A DNA stretch of 64,000 bases. Source: Comamonas thiooxydans. Lineage in GTDB: Bacteria > Pseudomonadota > Gammaproteobacteria > Burkholderiales > Burkholderiaceae_C. A program made the position numbers and the translations under genes. The stretch's first letter is position 1, and every line of letters begins with the position of its first letter. The notes below the pieces were generated by a model. It was not told the DNA's origin. It ran no database searches and was given only the letters and a program-made list of their open reading frames with translations. Shown one piece after another: positions 9,451-19,123 of the stretch. Location of the stretch: NCBI RefSeq assembly GCF_002157685.2, contig NZ_AP026738.1:186001-250000 (forward strand), written 5' to 3'.

Positions 9451-10794
9451 ATGGAACACAGTCTTGCCAGCCGCAGCGTGCGCCATGTCTGGCACCCTTG
9501 TACCCAGATGAAGCGGCACGAAGCCGCGCCGCCGATTGCCATCGACCACGCCGCCGGGCCCTGGCTGGTGGACACCGAGGGTCGCCGTTATCTCGACGGC
9601 ATCAGTTCCTGGTGGGTCAATCTGTTCGGTCACTCGCATCCGCATATCCGGGCGGCGCTGACCGAGCAGTTGCAGAAGCTCGATCATGTGATGCTGGCCG
9701 GCTTCACCCATGCCCCCGTGGTCGAGCTGTCCGAGCGCCTGGCCGGCCTGACCGGCCTGGGCCATGCGTTCTACGGCAGCGACGGCGCTTCGGCCACCGA
9801 GATCGCGCTGAAGATGAGTGCCCATTACTGGCGCAACCAGGGGCATTCTGCCAAGCACCGCTTCGTGGGCCTGGCCGGCGGCTACCACGGCGAGACCGTA
9901 GGCGCGCTGTCGGTCACCGATATTGCGCTGTTTCGCGATGCCTATGGCCCTCTGGTGCGTCTGTCGGCCACGGTGCCCAGCCCCGATGCCCGTCAGGCCC
10001 GGCCTGGCGAAACCGCTGCCGATGTGGCGCGCCGCGCAGCACAGGGCCTGGAGTCCTGGTTGCAAGCCCATCACCAGGAGACTGCTGCCCTGATTCTGGA
10101 GCCGCTGGTGCAGTGCGCCGCCGGCATGGCCATGCACGATGTCGAATATCTGCGTCTGGCACGGGCGCTGTGCGACCGTTATTCGGTGCATCTGGTGGTG
10201 GACGAGATCGCCGTGGGCTTTGGCCGTACCGGCAGTCTGTTTGCCCACCAGCAGGCCGGCATCAGGCCGGACTTCATCTGTCTGTCCAAGGGTTTGACCG
10301 GCGGCACTCTGCCCTTGTCTGCCGTGCTGACGACTGATGAGGTCTATGCCGCTTTTTACGACGACGATGCCGCCCGCGGCTTTCTGCACTCGCATTCCTA
10401 TACCGGAAACCCGCTGGCCTGCCGCGCTGCCGTGGCCACGCTGGAGCTGTTCGAGCAGCTGGACCAGCTGGCCGCCAATCGGCAGCTGGCCCTGAAAATC
10501 AGTGCTGCATTCGCCGGGCTGAATGTTCACCCCCGCGTCAGCAACGCGCGCCAGCAGGGAATGATCTGGGCCTGGGACATCGATACCGCCTTGCCGGACT
10601 TTGCACAGCGCTACCACCAGGCGGCGCTGGATCTCGGTCTGCTGCTGCGCCCCATTGGGCGCACGCTGTACTGCATGCCGCCCTATGTGCTCGACGATGC
10701 CGACATCGCCCACCTGGGTCAGGCCGCGCTGGCCGCGCTGAACACCACTTTGCAGCAGGAAGCGCAGCTTTGCGCGCAGAAGGGAAAAGCATGA
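9451..10794 (+). CDS. bioA: Adenosylmethionine-8-amino-7-oxononanoate aminotransferase
   Basis: Converts 7-keto-8-aminopelargonate to 7,8-diaminopelargonate using S-adenosylmethionine as amino donor. The 447-residue class III aminotransferase keeps SSWWVNLFGH near residue 52 (substrate pocket), YGSDGASATE, Asp251 in DEIAVGFGRTG and the PLP lysine Lys280 in CLSKGLTGG. The ATG at 9451 was chosen because CAGGAG precedes it and family homology begins there; the frame is open well upstream. Its stop overlaps bioD as ATGA. Confidence 0.96.
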   Translation: MEHSLASRSVRHVWHPCTQMKRHEAAPPIAIDHAAGPWLVDTEGRRYLDGISSWWVNLFGHSHPHIRAALTEQLQKLDHVMLAGFTHAPVVELSERLAGLTGLGHAFYGSDGASATEIALKMSAHYWRNQGHSAKHRFVGLAGGYHGETVGALSVTDIALFRDAYGPLVRLSATVPSPDARQARPGETAADVARRAAQGLESWLQAHHQETAALILEPLVQCAAGMAMHDVEYLRLARALCDRYSVHLVVDEIAVGFGRTGSLFAHQQAGIRPDFICLSKGLTGGTLPLSAVLTTDEVYAAFYDDDAARGFLHSHSYTGNPLACRAAVATLELFEQLDQLAANRQLALKISAAFAGLNVHPRVSNARQQGMIWAWDIDTALPDFAQRYHQAALDLGLLLRPIGRTLYCMPPYVLDDADIAHLGQAALAALNTTLQQEAQLCAQKGKA

Positions 10795-11474
10795 TCGGCT
10801 GTTTCGTCACGGGCACCGATACCGGTGTGGGCAAGACCCTGGCCAGCTGTGCGCTGCTGCATGCACTGGCAGGCCATCATCCGCGCGTGGTGGGCATGAA
10901 GGCCGTAGCTGCCGGGGCCGATCCCGACGGGCAGGGCGGCTGGGTCAACGAGGACACGGTGGCCTTGCGCGCGGCCTCCACGCTGGCCGTTCGGCCAGCG
11001 CTGGACAATCCTGTGCTGCTGCCCGACCCCATGTCGCCGCACATCGCTGCCCGGCGCGCGGGCGTGGAGGTGACGCTGGCGCCGATTCTCGACGCCTACC
11101 GGCAATTGGCCGCCCAGGCTGATGCCGTGGTGGTCGAGGGGGCGGGTGGCTGGCGCGTGCCGCTGTCCGAGAGTCTGTGCATTGCCGATCTGGCCGTGGC
11201 GCTGCAGCTGCCGGTGGTGCTGGTGGTCGGAGTCAAGCTCGGCTGTCTGAACCACGCGGTGCTGACCGCAGAGGCGATTCGCACCGCCGGCTTGCCGCTG
11301 GCAGGCTGGGTGGCCAGCCGTGTGGAGCCGCAGATGCTGGTGCCCGAGGAAAACATGGACTGGCTGCGCAACCAGCTGGGAAGGCTTGGCGCGCCGCTGC
11401 TGGCCGATATTCCGTGGCAGGCCACTCCCGATCCTCGCCTGACCAGTTTCTCTTTGCCCAAGGAATGGCAATGA
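10791..11474 (+). CDS. bioD: Dethiobiotin synthetase
   Basis: ATP-dependent closure of the ureido ring, forming dethiobiotin from diaminopelargonate and CO2. The 227-residue protein starts [16 protein letters not shown], the modified P-loop with Lys15 and Thr16. [12 protein letters not shown] is the second family signature. The ATG overlaps the bioA stop (ATGA), and its own stop overlaps bioF in the same way, so the three genes are translationally coupled. Confidence 0.96.
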   Translation: MIGCFVTGTDTGVGKTLASCALLHALAGHHPRVVGMKAVAAGADPDGQGGWVNEDTVALRAASTLAVRPALDNPVLLPDPMSPHIAARRAGVEVTLAPILDAYRQLAAQADAVVVEGAGGWRVPLSESLCIADLAVALQLPVVLVVGVKLGCLNHAVLTAEAIRTAGLPLAGWVASRVEPQMLVPEENMDWLRNQLGRLGAPLLADIPWQATPDPRLTSFSLPKEWQ

Positions 11475-12667
11475 CGGCATCTTCCAATTTCTGGCTGCAG
11501 GATATTCCACGGCAGCTGGCAGCACTCGACGCGGCCGCGCTGCGCCGTACCCGTCGTACCGTGGCGCCCCTGCAAGGCGCGCGCATCCTGGTCGACGGGC
11601 AGCCCATGCTGCAGTTCTGCAGCAACGACTATCTGGGGCTGGCACAGCACCCAGCCCTGGTCGAGGCTGCCTGCGCCGGCGCGCGGGATTTCGGTGTGGG
11701 CGCGGGCGGCTCTCCAATGGTCAACGGCCATAGTGCGGCCAATGCCGCGCTGGAGGAGGAGCTGGCCCGCTTTGTGCAATTGCCCCGTGCGCTTTACTTC
11801 TATGCCGGGTTTGCTACCAACGCCAGCATCATTCCGGCGCTGGTGGGGGCGGGCGACGCCATTTTCTCTGACGCTCTGAACCACGCCAGCCTGATCGACG
11901 GCTGTCGCCTGTCGCGTGCCCAGATCCACCGTTTCGAACATGGCGACCTGGCCGCATTGGAGCGACTGCTGGCGGCTTGCACTGCGCAGCGCAAGCTGGT
12001 GGTGAGCGATGCCGTCTTCAGCATGGACGGCAATGTGGCAGATATTGCGGGGCTGCTGGCCCTGTGCGAGCGCTACGACGCGCTGCTGCTGCTGGACGAT
12101 GCCCACGGTTTTGGCGTACTCGGCCCGCAAGGCCGTGGCAGCCTGGCGGCTGCGGGGCTGACAGGGGCCAAGGCCTCGCCGCGTGTGCTTTACATGGCCA
12201 CGCTGAGCAAGGCGGCCGGCGTGTCGGGGGCCTTTGTTGCTGGACATGCGTTGCTGATCGAATGGCTGCTGCAAAAAACGCGCAGCTACACCTTTGCGAC
12301 TGCTGCCCCTGCGATGTTGGCGCGCGCATTGCAAACCAGTCTGCAGCTGATTGAGGAGCAGAACGCCTTGCGCGAGCAGCTGCAGGCCCGTATTGCACAG
12401 CTGCGTGCGGGGCTGCAGCCTTTGTTGCAGGGCAAGGGCTGGCGGCTTTTGCCATCGGACACGGCCGTGCAGGCACTGGTGGTGGGCGGAAATGACGCTG
12501 CGCTGAGCCTTATGGAGGGGCTGCGCCGCCATGGCCTGTGGGTGCCGGCGATCCGTCCTCCCACCGTGCCCGTGGGCACGGCTCGGCTGCGTATCGCCTT
12601 GTCGGCGCTGCATACCGAGGCCGATGTGAAGCAACTGCTGGCAGCGTTGCAGGAGCTTGCCGGCTGA
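11471..12667 (+). CDS. bioF: 8-amino-7-oxononanoate synthase
   Basis: PLP enzyme joining L-alanine and pimeloyl-ACP/CoA, the first committed ring-precursor step of biotin synthesis. The 398-residue alpha-oxoamine synthase has [35 protein letters not shown] (residues 209-218) and the PLP lysine Lys247 in ATLSKAAG. The start is set by ATGA overlap with bioD. It closes the operon, 42 bp from the convergent MocR gene. bioC and bioH are not in this window. Confidence 0.96.
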   Translation: MTASSNFWLQDIPRQLAALDAAALRRTRRTVAPLQGARILVDGQPMLQFCSNDYLGLAQHPALVEAACAGARDFGVGAGGSPMVNGHSAANAALEEELARFVQLPRALYFYAGFATNASIIPALVGAGDAIFSDALNHASLIDGCRLSRAQIHRFEHGDLAALERLLAACTAQRKLVVSDAVFSMDGNVADIAGLLALCERYDALLLLDDAHGFGVLGPQGRGSLAAAGLTGAKASPRVLYMATLSKAAGVSGAFVAGHALLIEWLLQKTRSYTFATAAPAMLARALQTSLQLIEEQNALREQLQARIAQLRAGLQPLLQGKGWRLLPSDTAVQALVVGGNDAALSLMEGLRRHGLWVPAIRPPTVPVGTARLRIALSALHTEADVKQLLAALQELAG

Positions 12668-12709
12668 GGCCTGGCGGGTGGCTGTTTTGCGCTGCCGCGT
12701 CGGTCGCTG

Positions 12710-14191
12710 TCAGTGGCATAGCGCCTGCAGCACCTGCGCCAGCTTTCTGGCAGCGACCTCCAGTTCATGCGGTGTGTGAGCGGCAAATCCCATGAGGAAG
12801 CCCGCCTTGCGCTGGCTCGATGCATGCAACTGCGTCAGCCCGAGCAGGTCGATGCCTGCTCTGCGAGCGCAATCCACCGCGGCGCTCTCGGAAATGTCGC
12901 GAATCAAGGTACACGGCATCTGCATGCCGCCCGCAGGCACCCGCGGCTCCAGAAAATCCTCCAGGTGCTCGCACACCAGCCGCGCCAGCACGTCACGCCG
13001 CTCGGCATAGACGGCGCGCATGGTACGCACATGCGCTCCCAGGTGCCCGCCTTCGATGAACCGTGCCAGCGTCAATTGCGCAATGGGTGCGCTGTGTCCA
13101 TCCAGCAAGGTCCGCGCCACCGTCATGGGGGCAACCAGCGAAGCCGGCAGCACCATATAGCCTATGCGTAGCCCAGGGAACATCGACTTGGTGAATGTGC
13201 CGACATAGATCGTGCGCTCGTGCTGATCCAGCCCTTGCACGCAGGCCGTGGGCTTGCCGGCGTAGTGAAATTCGCTGTCGTAGTCATCTTCGATGATCCA
13301 CGCCTGCTCCTGCTGCGCCCAGGCTATGGCGGCCAGCCGGCGATCCAGAGCCAGCGTGGTGCCCGTCGGGAATTGGTGGGATGGCGTCAGGAACACCGCC
13401 TTGGCGCACGGCATGGTCTGCAATAGATCCACCTGCATGCCATCGGCATCCAGCGGCACGGGCACACATTCCAGCCCCGCCGCATCGAAGGCTTTGCGTG
13501 CGCCGTGATACACCGGGTCTTCGATGAAGATGCGATCACCGGCATCGAGCAGTACGTTGGCGCACAGGGTCAGAGCCTGTTGCGAACTGGTCAGCACCAG
13601 CACGCGTTCAGGTGTGGCGCGCGCGCCGCGCTCCAGGTTCACATAGGCGGCAATGGCCTGGCGCAAAGCCTTGGTGCCCTGTGGCGGACTGTGCAGCAGA
13701 GCCTGGGTGCCGTGCTCCTTGAGCACCTGCCGCTGCAACCGCTCCCAGGTCTGAAGCGGGAAGTTGCGTGTCTCAGGCACACCGGGCGCAAAAGCGCGTG
13801 GCGCGAGGAAATCACGCAGGCCACCGCCCGCGAACATGGCTGCGCCGCGTTGGCTCAAACGCAGGGCGGGAGCGCGCGCCAAAGGACTTTGCATCAGGCC
13901 GCGCCCCGGAAGGCGCTGCACCTGCTCGGACACAAAGCTGCCGCTGCCCGTGCGTCGTTCGATAAAGCCTTCGGCATGCAACTGGCCATAGGCGGCCTCC
14001 ACCGTATCGCGCGAGACACCCAACGATTGGGCCAGGGCTCGCGATGCCGGCAGGCGCCGGCCCACGTCCAGCGCGCCATCGAGGATCAGGTGCCGTATGG
14101 CCCGCTGGATGCGGGCATGCAGCGGCAAGGCGCCATGAGCGGGGTCGCCGATCCAGGCTTTGACAGATTCGAGTTGGGCGTGCTTGAACAA
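12710..14191 (-). CDS. MocR/PdxR-family transcriptional regulator (GntR DNA-binding domain plus aminotransferase-like domain)
   Basis: The 493-residue protein joins a winged helix (about residues 20-88, with RLPASRALAQSLGVSRDTV) by a linker to a class I aminotransferase fold. The fold keeps the PLP lysine, Lys335 in GTFTKSMFPG, and the EDDYDSEF motif (301-308), so it should bind PLP and use it as a sensor or effector anchor. It lies divergent to the BenE-type permease with 108 bp between, the usual layout for MocR and its target. A 12-bp palindrome lies in that gap. The target is most likely the permease-yggS pair. The effector is unknown; PLP itself is a reasonable guess for a PdxR-like member. 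Confidence 0.92.
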   Translation of the reverse strand: MFKHAQLESVKAWIGDPAHGALPLHARIQRAIRHLILDGALDVGRRLPASRALAQSLGVSRDTVEAAYGQLHAEGFIERRTGSGSFVSEQVQRLPGRGLMQSPLARAPALRLSQRGAAMFAGGGLRDFLAPRAFAPGVPETRNFPLQTWERLQRQVLKEHGTQALLHSPPQGTKALRQAIAAYVNLERGARATPERVLVLTSSQQALTLCANVLLDAGDRIFIEDPVYHGARKAFDAAGLECVPVPLDADGMQVDLLQTMPCAKAVFLTPSHQFPTGTTLALDRRLAAIAWAQQEQAWIIEDDYDSEFHYAGKPTACVQGLDQHERTIYVGTFTKSMFPGLRIGYMVLPASLVAPMTVARTLLDGHSAPIAQLTLARFIEGGHLGAHVRTMRAVYAERRDVLARLVCEHLEDFLEPRVPAGGMQMPCTLIRDISESAAVDCARRAGIDLLGLTQLHASSQRKAGFLMGFAAHTPHELEVAARKLAQVLQALCH

Positions 14192-14256
14192 ATGGTCTGT
14201 ATTCCTGCAAAAAAGTGGCTGGCAGTATCAGGCCATTTTGATTCTATAAATCTGCT

Positions 14257-14268
14257 ACCCCATGGGGT
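14257..14268. promoter_or_regulatory. Perfect 12-bp palindrome in the mocR-permease gap (candidate operator)
   Basis: ACCCCATGGGGT lies about 5 bases after a TATAAA-like -10 box (14245-14250) on the plus strand, hence at the likely transcription start of the permease gene. That is a repressor-type position. Assignment to MocR is inference. Confidence 0.4.
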
Positions 14269-14299
14269 CAGTCACTTTTCCGGGAGCCCTTGCAAGACC

Positions 14300-15529
14300 A
14301 TGTCAACCACCCACTCGCCTTCCTCTCTTCGCTGGAACGATCTCACACATCCCGTCGTGGCAGGCCTGATCTCGGTCATCGTCAACTACGGCGGTACCTT
14401 CATCCTTGTGTTCCAGGCCGCCAAGGTGGCGGGCCTCGGCCCGGAGCTGACGGCCTCCTGGGTATGGTCGATTTCGATTGGCGTAGGGGTGACAGGTCTG
14501 CTGCTGAGCTGGGTGACGCGCGAGCCCGTCATCACGGCTTGGTCCACGCCTGCAGCGGCCTTTCTTGTGACTGCCCTGGCGAGCACGCCCTACGCCGAAG
14601 CAGTGGGGGCCTACCTGGTCTCGGCGCTGGCTTTCGTGGTGCTGGGGCTGTCGGGATATTTCGAACGCGTCATCCGGCTGATCCCTGCCGGCATTGCAGC
14701 CGGACTGCTCGCGGGCATCCTGCTGCAATTCGGCATCAAGGCGTTTGGTGGCATGAGCGTCGATCCCATGCTGGCAGGCCTGCTGATCGCGACCTATGTG
14801 GTGCTCAAACGGATTTCGGCACGCTATGCCGTCGTCGGCATCCTGGTGCTGGGGCTGGCCTTTTTGCTGTCGCAGAATCGGGTCGACCTGTCAGGGCTGA
14901 AGTTGCAGCTTGCCGCCCCGGTGTTCACCAGGCCGGAGTTCTCGCCCAATGCCCTGCTCAGCGTCGCGCTGCCGCTGTTTCTCATCACGCTGACCGGCCA
15001 GTACATGCCCGGCATGCTGGTGCTGCGCAACGATGGCTTCAAGACCAGCGCCAATCCCATCGTCACGATCACGGGTCTGGGCTCGCTGTTGATGGCTCCG
15101 TTTGGTTCGCACGCGTTCAACATCGCCGCGATCACGGCCGCCATCGCCACGGGCCGGGAGGCGCACGAAGATCCTTCCCGGCGCTGGATTGCCGGCGTTG
15201 CTGCTGGCGTGTGCTACATCCTGGTCGGCGTGTTCGGAGTGACGCTGGCAGCGGTCTTCATGGCCTTTCCCGCCACCTTCATCACCACGCTGGCGGGCCT
15301 CGCCCTGCTGGGAACCATCGGCGCCAGCCTGGCCACGGCCCTGGCGGATGCCAAGGTGCGCGAGGCCGCGCTGATCACCTTCCTGGCCGCCGCCGCCAAC
15401 ATCACGCTGCTGGGCATTGGCGGCGCCTTCTGGGGCCTGGTCATAGGGCTGCTCGCCTATGCGGTCCTCAACGGCCGGATGCCGTGGAGTGCACAGCCGG
15501 GCGCGATAGCCGCCATGAAACAAGGATGA
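14300..15529 (+). CDS. BenE/YdcO-family membrane transporter
   Basis: Secondary transporter of the benzoate:H+ symporter family. The 409-residue protein has about 12 hydrophobic segments and the family hallmarks WSTPAAAFLVTALA and the central PLFLITLTGQYMPGMLVLR. The ATG at 14300 follows GGGAGCC; the frame is open further upstream but homology starts here. It runs into yggS with only a few bases between, and faces a MocR regulator. No benzoate-degradation genes are near. The PLP-flavoured neighbours suggest a substrate linked to vitamin B6 or an amine instead; this is inference. Confidence 0.85.
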   Translation: MSTTHSPSSLRWNDLTHPVVAGLISVIVNYGGTFILVFQAAKVAGLGPELTASWVWSISIGVGVTGLLLSWVTREPVITAWSTPAAAFLVTALASTPYAEAVGAYLVSALAFVVLGLSGYFERVIRLIPAGIAAGLLAGILLQFGIKAFGGMSVDPMLAGLLIATYVVLKRISARYAVVGILVLGLAFLLSQNRVDLSGLKLQLAAPVFTRPEFSPNALLSVALPLFLITLTGQYMPGMLVLRNDGFKTSANPIVTITGLGSLLMAPFGSHAFNIAAITAAIATGREAHEDPSRRWIAGVAAGVCYILVGVFGVTLAAVFMAFPATFITTLAGLALLGTIGASLATALADAKVREAALITFLAAAANITLLGIGGAFWGLVIGLLAYAVLNGRMPWSAQPGAIAAMKQG

Positions 15530-15533
15530 GGTG

Positions 15534-16358
15534 ATGCCCATGACTTCAGAAACCCCGACCCGTCACGATCAACATGGCCTGTACCCCGAGGCCGGCACGG
15601 TAGAGGACTTCCGCCGCAACCTCGCCACCGTTCAGGAGCGCATTGCAGCTGCCTGCCAGCGCGTGGGGCGTGATCCAGCCAGCGTGCGCTTGCTGCCCGT
15701 CAGCAAGACCAAGCCGCAAGCCAGCCTGCGTCTGGCCTATGCAGCGGGCTGCCGCCTGTTGGGCGAGAACAAGGTACAGGAAGCGTTTGGAAAATGGGAG
15801 TCCATGCAGGACCTGGCCGACCTGCGCTGGTCGGTCATCGGCCACCTGCAGACCAACAAGGCCAGGCTGGTGGCTCGCTTTGCCAGCGAGTTCCAGGCAC
15901 TGGACAGCCTGCGTGTGGCCGAGGCGCTGGACAGGCGCCTGCAGGCTGAAGGGCGGTCGCTGGACGTGTTCGTTCAGGTCAATACCTCGGGTGAGGCCAG
16001 CAAATATGGCTTGAGTCCTGAGGATGTGCCGGGTTTCATCCGGCAGCTGCCGGTGTTTTCCGCGTTGCGCGTGCGTGGTCTGATGACTCTGGCCCTGTTT
16101 TCCGCCGAGACCGAACGGGTGCGCCGGTGCTTCATCCTCCTGCGCGAGCTGCGTGATCAGTTGCGGCAAGGCGTACCTGCGGGCATCGAGCTGGATGCTC
16201 TGTCGATGGGGATGTCCGGGGATTTCGAGATTGCCATCGAGGAGGGCGCTACCGTGGTGCGCGTGGGACAGGCCATCTTCGGCGCGCGTCCGTTACCCGA
16301 TAGCTATTACTGGCCAACGCGCTCTGATCCGCAGACGCCGGAATCCGTTACCGATTGA
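15534..16358 (+). CDS. YggS/PROSC-family PLP-binding protein
   Basis: PLP homeostasis protein with an alanine-racemase-like TIM barrel but no known catalytic activity. The 274 residues show LLPVSKTKP (PLP lysine), LLGENKVQEA, WSVIGHLQTNKAR, VNTSGEASKYG and the C-terminal SMGMSGDFEIAIEEGATVVRVG phosphate-binding signature. It is about 40 residues longer than E. coli YggS, with a 20-residue N-terminal extension and a Ser/Thr/Pro tail. ATG 15534 is preferred over GTG 15531 and ATG 15540 because AAGGA sits 7 bases before it. Placement after a MocR-linked permease rather than beside proC suggests a specialised or second copy. Confidence 0.9.
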   Translation: MPMTSETPTRHDQHGLYPEAGTVEDFRRNLATVQERIAAACQRVGRDPASVRLLPVSKTKPQASLRLAYAAGCRLLGENKVQEAFGKWESMQDLADLRWSVIGHLQTNKARLVARFASEFQALDSLRVAEALDRRLQAEGRSLDVFVQVNTSGEASKYGLSPEDVPGFIRQLPVFSALRVRGLMTLALFSAETERVRRCFILLRELRDQLRQGVPAGIELDALSMGMSGDFEIAIEEGATVVRVGQAIFGARPLPDSYYWPTRSDPQTPESVTD

Positions 16359-16576
16359 CATGGCATCGGCGCAATCGCAGGTGGCTTGTGCCCGCGCGGT
16401 GCGTTGCGGCCGTAGCAAGCCGGCCAATCTGCCGCCAAGTCCTGCGGGCGCTGTGCCATGCCAGGCAAACGTAATGCGCGCTTTTTGCCGCTGAAACCGG
16501 GTATTGGCGCGCTGCAGAGTTCTCTTGAGCTGATTGATGCCCGTCAGTTTTCTTTTACATCCCACCGGAGCATTGC

Positions 16577-17776
16577 ATGCTGCAAACCGATTCCCATCTG
16601 ATGAGGGCATACGCCCGCCAGCCTGTTTCTTTTGTGCGCGGTCGCGGTGCCCGCCTCTGGGACGAGCAGGGGGTGGAATACCTGGACGCCATCGCCGGCG
16701 TGGCTGTCACCAGCCTGGGTCATGCCCACCCGGAGATCGCCGCCGTCATGGCCGAGCAAGCCGCGACGCTGCTGCACACCTCCAACGTGTTCCGTATCGA
16801 CTGGCAAGAGCAGCTTGGCGAGCGCTTATGCGTGCTCGCCGGCATGGAAAAGGTGTTCTTCTGCAATTCGGGTGCCGAGGCCAATGAGACGGCTCTCAAG
16901 CTCGCCCGCTTGCACGGGCATCGCAAGCAGGTGGCTCAGCCGCAAATTCTTGTGATGGAGAACGCTTTTCATGGCCGCACGCTGGCGACGCTCGCCGCCA
17001 CGGGCAACGCGGCCAAGCAACAGGGCTTCGAGCCGCAGATGCCCGGCTTTGTGCGCGTGCCCTATGACGACATTGATGCGGTGCGCCGAGCGGCTCAGGA
17101 AGTACCCGGTATCGTCGCCGTGCTGGTCGAGCCCGTGCAGGGCGAAGGCGGCATCCGTGTCGCCAGTCCCGGCTACCTGCGCGCCCTGCGCGAGCTCTGC
17201 GACAGCCAGGGCTGGCTGCTGATGCTCGACGAGATACAGACCGGCCTGGGCCGCACAGGGGCCTGGTTCGCGCACCGGCACGCCGGTATCGCGCCCGATG
17301 TGATGACCCTCGCCAAAGCATTGGGCAACGGTGTTCCCATTGGCGCCTGTCTGGCGCGTGGCACCGCTGCGAACCTGTTCTCTGCCGGCCAGCACGGCTC
17401 CACCTTCGGTGGCAATCCGCTGGCATGCCGCGTTGCCTGCGCCGTGCTCGACATCATGGAAAGAGACGGTATTGCGCAGCGGGCAGCCCTGCTTGGCGAG
17501 CGCCTGCTGGCCGGGCTGCGGCTGGCTCTGGGAGGACACCCGGGTGTGCAGGCCATCCGAGGTCTGGGGCTGATGGCTGGGATCGAGTTGAACCGGAACT
17601 GCCAGGAGCTGGTCGGCCGCGCGCTGGTCGAACAGCGATTGCTGATTACCGTGACCCGTGAACGCACGATCCGGCTGTTGCCTCCGCTGATCTGCGACGA
17701 GGCACAGATTGACGACATCGTTGCCAGAGTCGCCAGCCTGTGCCTGGACAGTGCACCAAGTCGCCACGCTGTTTAG
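16577..17776 (+). CDS. argD: Acetylornithine/succinyldiaminopimelate-type aminotransferase
   Basis: Class III PLP aminotransferase of arginine synthesis (N-acetylornithine with 2-oxoglutarate), possibly also acting on succinyl-diaminopimelate. The 399-residue length matches ArgD. Motifs: FFCNSGAEANETALKLAR (residues 94-111), FHGRTLATLAATG, LVEPVQGEGG, LDEIQTGLGRTG and the PLP lysine Lys247 in TLAKALGNG. CCGGAG precedes the ATG. The 218-bp gap before it holds no gene and no clear terminator. Specificity for ornithine, GABA or another amine cannot be settled by eye; ArgD is the best fit. Confidence 0.85.
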   Translation: MLQTDSHLMRAYARQPVSFVRGRGARLWDEQGVEYLDAIAGVAVTSLGHAHPEIAAVMAEQAATLLHTSNVFRIDWQEQLGERLCVLAGMEKVFFCNSGAEANETALKLARLHGHRKQVAQPQILVMENAFHGRTLATLAATGNAAKQQGFEPQMPGFVRVPYDDIDAVRRAAQEVPGIVAVLVEPVQGEGGIRVASPGYLRALRELCDSQGWLLMLDEIQTGLGRTGAWFAHRHAGIAPDVMTLAKALGNGVPIGACLARGTAANLFSAGQHGSTFGGNPLACRVACAVLDIMERDGIAQRAALLGERLLAGLRLALGGHPGVQAIRGLGLMAGIELNRNCQELVGRALVEQRLLITVTRERTIRLLPPLICDEAQIDDIVARVASLCLDSAPSRHAV

Positions 17777-17883
17777 CTGCCGGTGCTTGAGCGCTGTGGC
17801 CGAAGTCGTCGCAGGTTCGGCGCCGCATTTCGGACTCTGATGCGCTGTCCTGCCTGCCTGGATCGCGTCGGGAGCAGGCCGGT

Positions 17884-18990
17884 CTACCTGCCCGCACCCT
17901 CCACCTGCTTGGGCACGCGGGGAGCCACGGCACACATCAGCTCGTAGCCCAGTGTGCCGGCAGCAGCGGCTACCTCGTCGATGGGCAGCACGGCGCCATT
18001 GCTGGCGCGACCCCAGAGCGTGACCTCGCTGCCCAGTCTGGCCTTGGGAACGGGGGTCAGATCCACGGCCATCATGTCCATGCTGACGCGGCCCAGCGTG
18101 CGGGTGCGCACACCGTCGACCAGCACGGGCGTACCCGTGGGGCAGACGCGCGGGTAGCCGTCCGCATAGCCGCAGGCCACCACGCCCAGGCGCAGCGGTC
18201 CGTCGCACTGAAAGCGCGAGCCGTAGCCCACGGTGTCGCCGGCATGCAGCTCCTGTGTGCCGATGATTTTTGACGACAGCGTCATGGTTGGCTCAAGACC
18301 CCAATGAGCCGCATCATGGGTGGGAAAGTCTGGCGAGCTGCCGTAGAGCACGATGCCGGGGCGCACCCAGTCGCAGCGCACATTGTTTTCATCACCGTGC
18401 AGCAAGGTGGCTGCGCTGTTGCTGACGCTGCGCTCGCCGGGCAGGTCCAGCGTGGTTTCGTGAAAGACCCTGAGCTGGTGATCCATGCCATGGTCCACAT
18501 CGGCATCGCTGAAGTGGGTCATGAACGAGATCTCGTCGACCTGGGGCAACGCGTTCAGTCGCGCATAAGCCGCACGAAAACGCTCGGGTGTAAAGCCCAG
18601 CCGGTTCATGCCGCTGTTCATCTTGAGGAAAACTCGGTGGCCGACCTGGGTCTTGTGGGCGGCCAGCCAGTCGATCTGCTCGTCGCAGTGCACGGCATGC
18701 CAGATACCGAGGCGCGAGCAGATTTCCAGGTCGCGCAGCTCGAACACGCCTTCGAGCAGCAGGATGGGGCCGCGCCAGCCCAGATTGCGCACGCGCTGGG
18801 CCTCATCGAGGTCCAGCATGGCAAAACCGTCCGTCGCTCGCAACCCTTCAAACACGTTCTCGATACCGTGGCCATAAGCGTTGGCTTTGATCACGGACCA
18901 CAATTTGGCATCAGGGACGGCTTGCCGTACCCGCTCCAGATTGTGGCGAACGGCTTCGGGATGGATGGTGGCAGTAATGGGACGAGGCAT
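17884..18990 (-). CDS. alr: Alanine racemase
   Basis: PLP enzyme interconverting L- and D-alanine for peptidoglycan. In the 368-residue protein, Lys35 in SVIKANAYGHG binds PLP and Tyr256 in VGYGSRF is the opposing catalytic base. MNSGMNRLGF and RVSMDMMAVDLT are standard. ATG 18990 is chosen; a TTG four codons upstream (19002) is also open. It is convergent with argD and divergent from lplT. It could be the catabolic paralogue dadX, but no D-amino-acid dehydrogenase gene adjoins it. Confidence 0.93.
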   Translation of the reverse strand: MPRPITATIHPEAVRHNLERVRQAVPDAKLWSVIKANAYGHGIENVFEGLRATDGFAMLDLDEAQRVRNLGWRGPILLLEGVFELRDLEICSRLGIWHAVHCDEQIDWLAAHKTQVGHRVFLKMNSGMNRLGFTPERFRAAYARLNALPQVDEISFMTHFSDADVDHGMDHQLRVFHETTLDLPGERSVSNSAATLLHGDENNVRCDWVRPGIVLYGSSPDFPTHDAAHWGLEPTMTLSSKIIGTQELHAGDTVGYGSRFQCDGPLRLGVVACGYADGYPRVCPTGTPVLVDGVRTRTLGRVSMDMMAVDLTPVPKARLGSEVTLWGRASNGAVLPIDEVAAAAGTLGYELMCAVAPRVPKQVEGAGR

Positions 18991-19123
18991 GGTTTTTCTC
19001 AATCAGACCAGTGGGATTCTGGCACTGTCAGCCGGAGCCTGCGTGATATAACCGCCAGTCACTTGCCATGGGGTCTAATATTTCCTTGGCATCGGTCCGT
19101 CCGGTGCCAGTTACAGCTAATTC

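Noticed and set aside
9214..12634. Long minus-strand open frames over bioA and bioF (about 500 codons each)
   Set aside because: High GC makes stop codons rare; their translations are His/Gln/Gly-rich with no domains, and the plus-strand genes carry complete motifs.
14257..19080. CCATGGGGTC shared by the mocR gap and the alr-lplT gap as a common operator
   Set aside because: The second site (near 19066) lacks the other palindrome arm; a ten-base match is weak evidence.
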